DNA of 64,000 nucleotides from contig JAUDYN010000007.1 of the NCBI GenBank assembly GCA_030407005.1, forward strand, positions 1,426,001 to 1,490,000. Direction: 5' to 3'. Positions 47,437-57,027 of the stretch are shown one piece after another. The position numbers were made by a program, and so were the translations under genes. How positions within the stretch are numbered: the stretch's first letter is position 1; every line of letters begins with the position of its first letter. Under the pieces are notes generated by a model, which worked only from the letters and a program-made list of their open reading frames with translations, searched no databases and was not told where the DNA came from. The stretch comes from Desarmillaria ectypa. Taxonomy: Eukaryota; Basidiomycota; Agaricomycetes; Agaricales; Physalacriaceae.

Positions 47437-47898
47437 TCAAATACTACCGCTTAGTCGCGTTAGCATTGAGCGCAGCATGGAGAAACACGTCGTCGAAAGC
47501 CTTTCAATAGACAGAAACATGTAGAAAACATGTAAAAGGTGGGCGCCATGCGGTTGTTTCTCAGCCAGTTCCAAGATATCTTGCCAAGTGGCAACAGGGT
47601 ATTCGTGACGGATGGTTACAGTGAAAAGAGGCAACGGTACGCTTATGGTCGCGAAAGGAGTCCGCGTTTGTGTTTGCGAGTTAAAAAACCTAGATGGGTG
47701 ATTCCATGAGGCTTTTGTGATAATCAAGGGGACTGATAAGCCGCGAATGGTATTATTTCGCAGAAATAGGAATGTCCTTATCGACGGCCCCGTTATGGTT
47801 AAAGCGATATTGGTAGCAGCGATAAGATGGGTTCCTCTAAAGATGCTCCACGTGTGAAAGTTGATAAAAATAGAGGTCATCGATCGGCTGATCGGCAT
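47437..47898 (-). CDS. unassigned 153-codon frame between chitinase copies
   Basis: A single open frame without introns on the minus strand, MPISRSMTSIFINFHTWSIF to SMLRSMLTRLSGSI. I recognise no domain, signal peptide or membrane segment, and the sequence is weakly biased. It might be a small gene, part of an inserted element or a chance frame in decayed DNA. Listed because it is the only long frame in the gap. Confidence 0.2.
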   Translation of the reverse strand: MPISRSMTSIFINFHTWSIFRGTHLIAATNIALTITGPSIRTFLFLRNNTIRGLSVPLIITKASWNHPSRFFNSQTQTRTPFATISVPLPLFTVTIRHEYPVATWQDILELAEKQPHGAHLLHVFYMFLSIERLSTTCFSMLRSMLTRLSGSI

Positions 47899-47972
47899 CG
47901 AATCACGCGAAGGTCAAACGGTATAATTAAAGGTATCGGGGCATAATAATTTATGAAAGAAAGGCATAAAAG

Positions 47973-49673
47973 TTAGACCGGCCATGATTTCTCCCTGATT
48001 ATAATAATCCAGGACTTATCTCCGTGAGGGTACTGCCGACGCCGAAAGGCCTTCGTTAAAAATTTCTCTATATGGTCCGTTAAGAATCACACTTACCTGC
48101 CACGCCATCGTACCTCCATCTTTGCGTTCAGCAGCTGATAAGCTATCGTGATAGGTAAAAATTGGATCAAAAGACTTATCCCATTCTTGATCTTTGGCAG
48201 TCGCAAGGCAGGTTGCTAAAGTATCCGGATCCATGTAACCGTTGGAAGAATCGCTGGCCGTTGCAGGCCTTCCGACAACAAGATTGGACAGGTCTACACC
48301 ACTATCTGCAATTTAGAAAAAGCCGTATTATTTCAAGTGTCGGATGACGTGTTTAATAAGCTATCGCAGGTGGTGTCTTTACCCTCTGGTAGAAACGTCG
48401 GAATGAGAGATAATCTAGAGAGAAACGGGGTCTTACGATTGTAGAACTAAAAGATATACTTGTCAATGAATTCAGTTACGAAGAGTTCACTGCCTACCTG
48501 GACGTTGTACCAATCAATCATGTTGCCGACCACCTTATGAACCTTGAGATATCCTCCACGACCATAATGCGTGGGGGAGAACCACGGGGTGACCGCTTCC
48601 AAAAATGTCGAATAGACCAACATATAGAGCCAAAAGGAGTCATTTACGAGCATTTTTAAGAACGTATGAGTCCTTCGGGAGGGTTACACGAAGCTGTGTC
48701 GTGAAATCTGCCAACAATTGCTACCGCAGGTCCACAGAAACGAATAAGCTCTTGGAAATATGAGAAGAGAAATTGACGTACTTCAGCTTTGTCGTCACCT
48801 GCGTCGGAAGCAGCAAAATCCTACAATTCCTCGTTAGAAAATTAAAAATAGCCGAACAATGTCGCGGTCGACATCAATGCCATCGAGCTTGTACTGGGTA
48901 ATCCAAGCGGCCATAGTATCAGTGATCGCTATGGGATCTGCTCTGGAGATGGTAAGTGTTAGATAACATGCGCACCACAGATCAAAGATCAGGTATGTTT
49001 GCCCAGATAGTTAAAACAGAGCAGTTCAAGTTTGCTTAGAGAAGGAAGGCAAATGAGTACAGTACACTAAAAAACTAGCTGCTTAAATGCTCTCCTGTAT
49101 TCTTTTAGTACTTTCTTCCTCTTATTAATCTTTTAACCAGCAAAACTCGGGCTAACTGGACTTGAACTGGACATCGCGCCAGCATGCACAGCCACAGGGT
49201 CACTGTCAGAATTCCACAGTAGGAACATCGAAGACATATACTAATGACTTGGCACCAACTCCTGCGTATTGAGATTTAATATCAGTCCTCTCGTCATCGG
49301 TGAGAGTGGTCCATTCGTAAGCCTAAGGAATTCACCATGCTTAACAACCAAGGGAGATATGTGGTATTAAGGCCGTAATGTGCTTTACGATACTGTGAAT
49401 CCCTAAGGGACGCCAGAAGGGTCGATAAGAAAACTCCACGTTCATGAGCGAAATTTCGAACATCAATATCAGACACGTCAGGTGCGTCGTTGTACTTGTA
49501 CTTGTACTAGTGCCAGAATAGACCACCCAATGCGGGGCGGCGGGAGTTGAACGTTCGAGTATGTCGTGCATCTTGTCATCGACACCATCAAAGACTGTCG
49601 AATTAACGGGGCTGGCCTATATGAGGCGAGAGAAAAACAGCGGAAATCAAAGCAGCTGCAAAGATAAAACCAT
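47973..49673 (-). pseudogene. GH18 chitinase copy C, inactivated by stops, frameshift and insertion
   Basis: Start at 49673 (MVLSLQLL) meets a stop in the signal peptide. Next come STVFDGVDDKMHDILERSTP and APHWVVYSG, then a frame change inside a short GTACAA repeat (49490-49505). AYEWTTLTDDERTDIKSQYA follows, then a stop and about 230 bp of unrelated sequence, then RADPIAITDTMAAW. The catalytic signature is altered to KLDGIDVDRD: the acid/base Glu and the splice donor behind it are lost. Later parts are SPTHYGRGGYLKVHKVVGN, MIDWYNVQ, LSNLVVGRPATASDSSNG, DGGTMAWQ and YPHGDKSW with stop at 47973. It is clearly homologous to copy B along its whole length but cannot be active. Confidence 0.8.
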
Positions 49674-51468
49674 CTCGTATATGAGCTTGGAGGAATGATG
49701 CTTCTTCACTCATTTGTAGGCTTTTATATCATGGAAGCAGCGCCATTAGATGCAACATATAAGGGGCTTAACATGTGTATAGCAATCAGAGAGTTCCGCA
49801 CGCAGGTGGTATCAAGAAAGTAGAGTTATACGAGAGTCTGTAGTTATCGGGCACGACCACAAGTGGCAAGGTCAAGGGTAGGGTCTTCGCTGCAAGAACC
49901 TAGGAAAGGTAGCAAGCATATCATGCTCAGCCACAAGGTTTGAGGGAATGTCGATATCACAATCTCTTCATAGACAAGCATTGCATGTTGACCCTTATCG
50001 CGATGAGGCTCCAAAAAGTTCGCGGCTAGTTCGCAACCCATCTAGACACCAAAGGCAGAGTATGACAATAAAGCAGAACGTTGTAATAGACTACTTTTCG
50101 CCGTCTTCGGTACCGTATACCGTCGCGCCCTGGAGTCGGAGGAGATAATGCGGAGAAAGACCTAAAATCAAATTTGCGGGGAAAGAGGCGGCCGAGTCTG
50201 ATATCAAGAATTATGGAAGCGCTGCATGTAATCATTGCTGGTTTGTTATGCCGACCAATGCACGTTGCGTGGTGGCGAATATCGCCATGCTATGATACGC
50301 CGCACCCGTGTATTTGGTCGTCTGAGATGATGTCTCGTGCACGCATTTTCCGGTGTACGGTAATATAACATTCGATGCTTGCCAGTACAAAGAAGGTGCA
50401 CTTGGACGGTGAAAGCTTGATGGTCAGATAGTAAACGAGGCCCCGAAAGCTCCTACGAAAGTAAGTCAAGAAAGTTTGGCTAGAATCACCCTCAAAGATG
50501 CAATGTCATTCTGACTTCCAAGGCCTAGAATATGTTATTTTTGAACGAAGCCTACCGTATGTCTTACGTGTCTGGTCGTTTCTTGTTCTCAGCTGCTTTT
50601 TTTTCGCTCCAGTTTCCCAGACATCGAGTTCATGTCGTCATCGCTACGAGATTTACCCCCATGAATGGTTATCTTCGGTCAGACTCTTGAATGCACAGAT
50701 CTTATTCGTCCCGGCCGTTCAAGAAGTCCTTTTAAGATTCCTGGTCTCCCACGAAACATGCAACTTTCAGACAAAGATTAGGACCCCCAAGGCGTGTGAT
50801 GAATAATTGGGAAAAAGATTTGCCTCAAATATTCGAACTTACCCTGGTACCAAGGGAGGAAGATTTTTCGCTAATTAACAAGCATTCGCGGTACTCCATT
50901 TGTCGGTTAGGGTGTTTCTCACCCCTGACGTGAGGAAAGCGCAATGATCCCGTTGGCACTTTGTGCGGTAGCTGAACGCTGGCTTCTGTATGCAGCTCCA
51001 TAAGATAAGTAATTCACATGCATAACGTAGTCATAGCGAGCTGGCATCACAGCTAAGAACAGTAATGTTTAACACTTGTGATTTGGAAATCACACAACAT
51101 TCCATGCCTGAACGGACTGACACGAGGGACGACGCGTGTATCAAGGGAAACACCCTTTTTCTGAACAGTACCTTGAGGTGACTGATTCGAATACGACTCG
51201 TGCTTGGATTCGTCTTCTTGACGGCTCCTTTGACTTCTCGCTGTCGTCGTTTGAGAGAAAGGGATGATCGGATTATTCGGGGGTTCGGTCGTTCGGGTCA
51301 GGGATTTCCGGACCGAAAGGAGCCGCAGCCAAAAAAGGTGATTTCATTTTCGTGGATTCCTTCCATGAGGCCCGCGTAGAAAGATATATCAGAATTTATG
51401 TAACCACCAGTGATCTCTCTCCTCTTTGTACCCCTTTTCTTCTTTACCTTTCATCGTCATCATTGTCC
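49674..51468. other. long stretch without a recognisable gene
   Basis: About 1.8 kb. A plus-strand frame at 50498-50806 (102 codons, one hydrophobic segment) and a minus-strand frame near 49844-50041 have no known motif. It may contain decayed accessory sequence beside the chitinase array. The last 200 bases, pyrimidine-rich, are the likely promoter of the next gene. Confidence 0.35.
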
Positions 51469-52386
51469 ATGGCGTCTACCAAGCTTGTTTGGGATCTGCA
51501 GCAGCCACGACCGTCGACGGACACCGAGTCGCCTGCTTTCGTCACTACTCAGTACGTGGGGTTGCCCTTGTAGTTCCTGAATCTAATCCGACTGTCTCTT
51601 GCAGCAAGCTGGAGGCAGCGCTGAGGCAAGTATCCAAGGAAGCAGCGCAATATGAGTCACAAATGAAGGACCTAGAGGTGAGCAGCAGCCCTCCTTTGCC
51701 AACCGCTGCCTCGTCGCTGACTGGATGTCAAAGGCCAAGCTTTCCGAGGGTCTGTCCAATTTCCGTGCTATCGACAGTTTCTTGCAAGAGGCTTTTACTA
51801 TTCTCCGGGTGCGCCTCGTTGTCTTTGTCTTTACCGTCGTCCTAACTATGCAAATAGCGTAATACCCGACGTGCTGAACATGCAAAGAACCAGCAGCTCC
51901 CAGATATCTCAGCCGAGTTGGATGAATGTAATGGCATGCTTCAGGATCTGTCTGAGACTCTTCCGACGATACAGCACCAAGTTGCGGACTTGCGGGCGGT
52001 ATATGATTCTGGCCGAAAGAAGGTAGGCATTCAAAATCTTCTGCAGTCATATGGAGGGCTCTATACTCGATGCCTCCATGCCTCCATTCTACAAATACCC
52101 TCTTCTCTCCCTATGGTTTTCCCCTTTTACGACATGCTCATCTAATTCATGATAGGCCCGGTCTCTTGTTGCCGACCTGACATGGCTGAACACGGAATTC
52201 TACGAGCGATGGAGGACCATCATTTTCACTTCCTCTAGTCCCGTTTCTTGGCGGTGGAAGGCCTTCATGCGGTTCCTTTTTGCGGTATCATTTCTAATAT
52301 GTTCCTGGATTACCTGGATTGCTTTACTAGGTGCCTACCGTGCCTATCGTCATAAGTTGGTGTGGGGCGAGAGACTCATGTCTTGA
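51469..52386 (+). CDS. small coiled-coil membrane protein of unknown function
   Basis: Five exons (51469..51551, 51605..51677, 51734..51808, 51858..52022, 52156..52386) give 208 aa. The N-terminus starts MASTKLVWDLQQPRP. Residues about 28-130 are charged and helical with heptad-like spacing (KLEAALRQVSKEAAQYESQM; AELDECNGMLQDLSETLPTI), suggesting a coiled coil. A conserved-looking LTWLNTEFYERW precedes a hydrophobic segment (FMRFLFAVSFLICSWITWIA, about 168-190), and the protein ends with a short basic tail. It could be a tail-anchored or single-pass membrane protein. I do not recognise the family. The fourth intron (133 nt) is longer than its neighbours. The gene lies just upstream of VPS5 on the same strand. 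Confidence 0.7.
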
Positions 52387-52608
52387 AACGAATCCGATTT
52401 CTTTACGAAATTTCTTGTACAATTCTTTCTCTCATAGCATTTACTCACGGTAACCCAAGTTATTCCCAAACTCATTTATACCTTTGATCCATCTTTTTGG
52501 CATTAAGCTGTACGATCTCTGTAATTTACTAGATAGAAAACTCGGAATTATTGTATGTTGCAACGAAATGAGACGATTCAGATTAGGCAATTTGCTTTGA
52601 CCACAACC

Positions 52609-54926
52609 ATGGATGGCTTCGACGATCTACTTGCGCCTTCCCGCAGCGTCCTCGAAGAAAACCCATTTTCAGATCCATTCGGCAAGCGTTCAGGCTCTCC
52701 AGACCCGTGGGCATCGCCATTTGCCCAGCAACACGACAATGCATTTCATTCTGGATTCGATAGCCACGAACCGACTTCGCCGACGGACCAGCCAGCCCAT
52801 GACGAGGAGGCCACAGTAGCTACTACAGTGTCGCCACCGGCATCGGTTGACCCATTGGACTCTACTACGACCAATGAGCTAGAGGAGGAGGAGCACAAGC
52901 CACCACCGACTTCGTCTCCATCCCCCGGCTTCCGCGAAAGTGTAGAACCTGCAGCAACACAGACAGAGCCTTCACGTACGAATTTCTCTGAAACAGCGAC
53001 AATCAGGCCGACGCAACCTGAAGAGCTCGAGCCCACCATTCCTGTACCAGAGGAACCAGCGTCAAGACAGGAAGATGCAGCTTTACCCAGCCATTCCAAG
53101 AGCATATCTCAAAGTGGGCCTGCACTGTCTCACAGCGAGCCAGCTTGGGGTCCTCTCGAACAGACCGGCAGCATCGACCGCGCCTTTTCGAGTCTGTCAT
53201 TGGGTGGAGAAACTTTGGGGGGATGGAGAGGCGAGCAAGAAAACTGGAGCAATGACCGCCCTACATCGAGGTTCCCGACGGAACAAGATGACGACAGCGA
53301 CGATGATAAGCCCATTGGGACTCTACGTTCGCCAGACAGAAGTAGACTGACGTCTCCGGTGCGCTCAGTGAGTATCACAACCTCTAGTATACACTAAACG
53401 TCCTACAGCAAACCCAACACGAACCCAAAGCTGATCAGCCCATGTTCGATATCAGCGTTGATGACCCACAGAAAGTGGGAGATCCCATTCGGTCGTTTAC
53501 AATGTACACGGTGCATACACGGACCACATCTCCTCTGTACCAAAAGCCATCCTTTTCTGTTCTCCGACGCTACTCCGACTTTCTGTGGTTATACGAGCAG
53601 CTATCACTTAACAATCCTGGCGTCGTCGTTCCGCCTGTTCCAGAAAAGAACACGTTCGGTCGATTTGATGATCAGTTTGTACGCCAACGCCGGCTTGCCC
53701 TGGAGAAATGCATACAGAAGATTGCCAGTCACCCAATATTGGGCAAGGACGTTGATCTGAAGATGTTTCTGGAGAGCGATACTTTCGCACTGGATGTAGG
53801 CTTCCTGTTTTTGCTATTCTGAGACGCTACTAATGAAGGAAAAGATCAAACACCGGAAAGCTCAAAGTGGCGGTTTGATGGCCACGATTGGGCATAGTCT
53901 CACTGGGCCGAGATTTTCTGAAACTGACGAGGTAATCTTGCCTCTTAACGGAATCGGAAGTCCAGCTTAAAACTGCGCATAGTGGTTTGATAAACAGAAG
54001 GCATACCTTGACAGTCTTGAGTCCCAGCTCCGTGGACTGGCGAAGGCTATCGAAGCAGTGGCCAAGCAGCGCGCAGGTGTGACAGTCCAGTAACCGTCTA
54101 TTGTTAGCAATATTGACACCATTTCTTAGAGATCTCTGTAGCAACCGGCGAATTTGCACAAACTGTGGCGGACTTGTCGTCTTCAGACATCGGGAGTCAT
54201 TTGGCACAGTCTCTGGCTGGCCTAGCAGACGTTGAGCGCAAATCCCAGGATAGTCAGGTTGCACAATCAGAACATGACATGGTTACATTAATGGCAACTA
54301 GTAGGTTCCCCTTAGACTCTTTCGTTGAGGTCCTGATTTTTTGAAATTTAGTTGATGAATATGCGCGCTTGATAAACTCAGTTCGAGTGTGTATTTCATT
54401 TTCCCCTCGTTGACAATCTAGACTGACGATCTTTCAGATGGCGTTCTCTTCCCGTATCCGAACGTATCACGCATGGCGGAACGCTGAAAGCGAAGCGGTT
54501 CGGGTGAAGCAGACTCATGAACGTAACAGGGCTCAAGGGCGAATACCACCAGACCGGGCGGGATATGGGCTTTCACAGATTGCTGATGTAGGTCTGCTTC
54601 ATGTGCCTCTTTCTCGCGCGACTTATATATATATATTGGCAGGCGGAACGGAAAGCACTAGAGGCCAAACACGAGTTTGAAAGCGTCTCAAGACTGGTTA
54701 AGTCAGAAGTTGCGAGGTTCGAGCAGGAGCGAATCGAGGATATCAAAGATTCACTGAATGCCTTCTTGGAAGGTATGATTACTAGACAAAAACAGGTGAG
54801 CAAAGGATTTTCAAGGATTCAGGATTCAAGTTTATACTGTATCTGTGATAGATGATAAGCCAATGGGAGAATTATCAGCAAATGCTGTTGAAGAAGGTCG
54901 GCGCCGGGCGGGCCGCCAACCCTTAA
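52609..54926 (+). CDS. VPS5: retromer sorting nexin Vps5 (SNX1-like)
   Basis: Nine exons (52609..53367, 53409..53795, 53845..53931, 53983..54076, 54130..54300, 54352..54386, 54438..54587, 54643..54795, 54852..54926) give 636 aa. Vps5 binds endosomal membranes with the retromer complex and returns cargo receptors to the Golgi. Residues 1-255 are acidic, disordered and Ser/Pro/Glu-rich, starting MDGFDDLLAPSRSVLEENPF. The PX domain covers about 262-385 (FDISVDDPQKVGDPIRSFT, RRYSDFLWLYEQL, VPPVPEKN, RLALEKCIQKIA). The BAR domain follows (WFDKQKAYLDSLESQLRGLA, ESVSRLVKSEVARFEQERI) and ends QWENYQQMLLKKVG. The start at 52609 is chosen because the upstream Met at 52555 adds sequence unlike the family. 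A TA dinucleotide run lies in intron 7. Confidence 0.92.
54624..54636. repeat. short TA dinucleotide run in VPS5 intron 7
   Basis: About six TA units just upstream of the intron 7 acceptor (AG at 54641-54642). It is likely a variable microsatellite with no coding effect. Confidence 0.7.
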
Positions 54927-55115
54927 ATACGACGCATTATACAGTATACCTTTCTCAAACTTTGGACGAACTGTTGAAGTTTTGATGCCCGTGTGCTCTT
55001 CCCCAGTACTGACCCAGTGACTTAACAGGTGCTTTGGATCATGATTCAGACTGTCATTTTAAATGTCTATTCCACATACATACTTAATTGCGGCTTCTTC
55101 ATTTCATACGTCCCT

Positions 55116-56658
55116 TTACGCAGACTTGGACTGTAGCACTTGAGTGATGATATTAGCCAGCGGCGAAGGCTCTTTCTCCATTGCCAGCTTGAGGAACCAC
55201 GGCTTGCTCATATAGTTTCGGATTCTAAACCAACAGAACGAAGTCAGCATAAGAACAAAGGAGACAAAAGAGACGAACCCATCCGGTAATAAAACCACTA
55301 CATTCCTTCCTTCAGTTGCCGCCACACGCTTTCCTTTCTCGCTCTCCGTCAACCATTGGATGGCACCAGAAAGGGAACTACCGCTACTACCACCAACCAG
55401 TAAGCCTTCATTCTTCATCAAAACCTGAACGGCTTGAAACGACTCCTCGTCAGAGGTCTTGATCCACTCGTCGACGTCACCTTGGCATAGGACATCAGGT
55501 ATGAAGTCATATCCAATACCTTCAATTACATATTGAGCACCCTTGTTCGCCTCATTGAGACTACTGGGGACGGCGAGGATGCTTCCTTTCTATATAGACC
55601 GAGAGGGTATAATTGAGTACCTCGGACTTCATTCTGGAGAGTACGCCACGAACCGGATCGACACCGACAATAACGCAATCCTTATTGTGCGTCTTCTTGA
55701 TAGCACGAGATATGCCTGTCACGGTTCCACCTGTTCCAGCACCGGCAACAAGTACATCCACTTTCCCAGACGAGGGCTTGGACGATGTCGCGGGTGTAGA
55801 CGCGACTGCTTCAATGATCTCAGGACCGGTCGTCAGCTCATGAGCAAGCGGATTGTTGACCTGGACCCGGTTAATGGGCCGTCAGTCTTCTGGAAAACAA
55901 AAACGCGCGACGAACATTGCGATATTGATCCAATATGATACCGTGAGGGATCTCCCTTTGCAACCTCTGCGCAACACCTAGAGATCGTTAAGGAATTCAG
56001 CCACGAGACTACCGGCTGGCAGAAGATGGAGTCTACCTAAGTGGCTCTCTGGTGAATCCCAGGCAGCTTCTGTGGGTGTTCGAACGACCTCGGCCCCAAG
56101 TGCACGAAGGGCAGCTTCCTTCTCCTGTGTATATCAATAAGGAAAAAATGACAAATCACGGCATATATGCGCGCATACAAGAGACATCTTGTTAGGCAAG
56201 GTTATAATAACCGAATAACCCTTATCTGTAGTATTCAGTACCCTTTCTTGACCACACTAAGGTGTTATACCTTGATTGCGCAAGCCATAGCCAGGCCGAT
56301 ACCTACGCAGGATATGAATATCCAGTGGCCTAAGCAGGAAAGATATGAAGGTGTTCACCAGTGTTTCCAGAGGTCGGTTCGATGACGACGCTCTTGCCAG
56401 GAATGAGCTTTCCTTTCTTCTCGGCGGCCTCAACCATCGATTTCGCAATCCTGTCCTTTACTGAGCCACCCGCCGACATGTATTCGACTTTGCCCACTAG
56501 AAACCGAGGTATCAACCACCTGAAGAGACCACGTCGATGTGGCACAGGGACTCACACAGATTGCATTTGAGCCCATAGTGCTTGGCGACTCTGTCAAGAC
56601 GGATGAGCGGAGTGTTGCCAATAGCGTCAAGGGCGGTGTCGAGAACCTTGGGTGACAT
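55116..56658 (-). CDS. cystathionine beta-synthase-type PLP enzyme
   Basis: Nine exons (56658..56556, 56496..56359, 56302..56271, 56220..56179, 56124..56037, 55977..55916, 55860..55654, 55589..55279, 55224..55116) give 363 aa. The enzyme joins serine and homocysteine to cystathionine in transsulfuration. The start [20 protein letters not shown] is typical. The PLP lysine is Lys 48 in AGGSVKDRI, the substrate loop is TSGNTG (about 76-81), and the PLP phosphate loop is GAGTGGT (about 195). [11 protein letters not shown] and [11 protein letters not shown] close the fold. The chain ends soon after SIRNYMSK-type sequence (here [11 protein letters not shown]), so the C-terminal regulatory CBS-domain pair of the human and yeast enzymes is absent. 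A cysteine synthase is a possible alternative, but [10 protein letters not shown] and GIILDQYRN favour CBS. It is divergent from the dead gene at 57028. Confidence 0.85.
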
Positions 56659-57027
56659 GGTGGTGGTAGAGAAGAAAGGGGTTGCTCATTTCATCTGGCA
56701 GATTCCGACAAATATGGACCCAAGGTCCGATGCTAGACTTCCGAAATGATGCAAGGCTCTTCCTGAATCGCGCCATTCTGCGATACTTTCTCCCGACGCT
56801 CTGACACCATGATGGCAGAAGGCGGGCCCGATACCACAGAATGGAACCATGCCTGCCTGCTGGATGCTGCGGCGGTACATATACGTTGTGTAAGGATCGC
56901 TTCAGTAATGGTCACTTGTTTGTGCTTCGATTTCTCGTCATTACTTAGACGCCGCTGAGGTTCTCATCATTTCTTCACGTTAAGGTATACAAAGTCTGTC
57001 TTCTACCCTTTTTTTTCTTTACTAATC
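56659..57027. promoter_or_regulatory. divergent promoter region
   Basis: This 369-bp gap lies between the start codons of the cystathionine beta-synthase (leftward) and the glutamine-synthetase-like gene (rightward). Position is the main evidence. A pyrimidine-rich run with eight T (near 57008) precedes the rightward start, as is common in fungal promoters. Confidence 0.45.

Noticed and set aside
49100..49230. A transposon at the insertion in chitinase copy C
   Set aside because: No transposase frame, no clear terminal inverted repeats and no certain target-site duplication are visible, so I report only an insertion of unknown origin.
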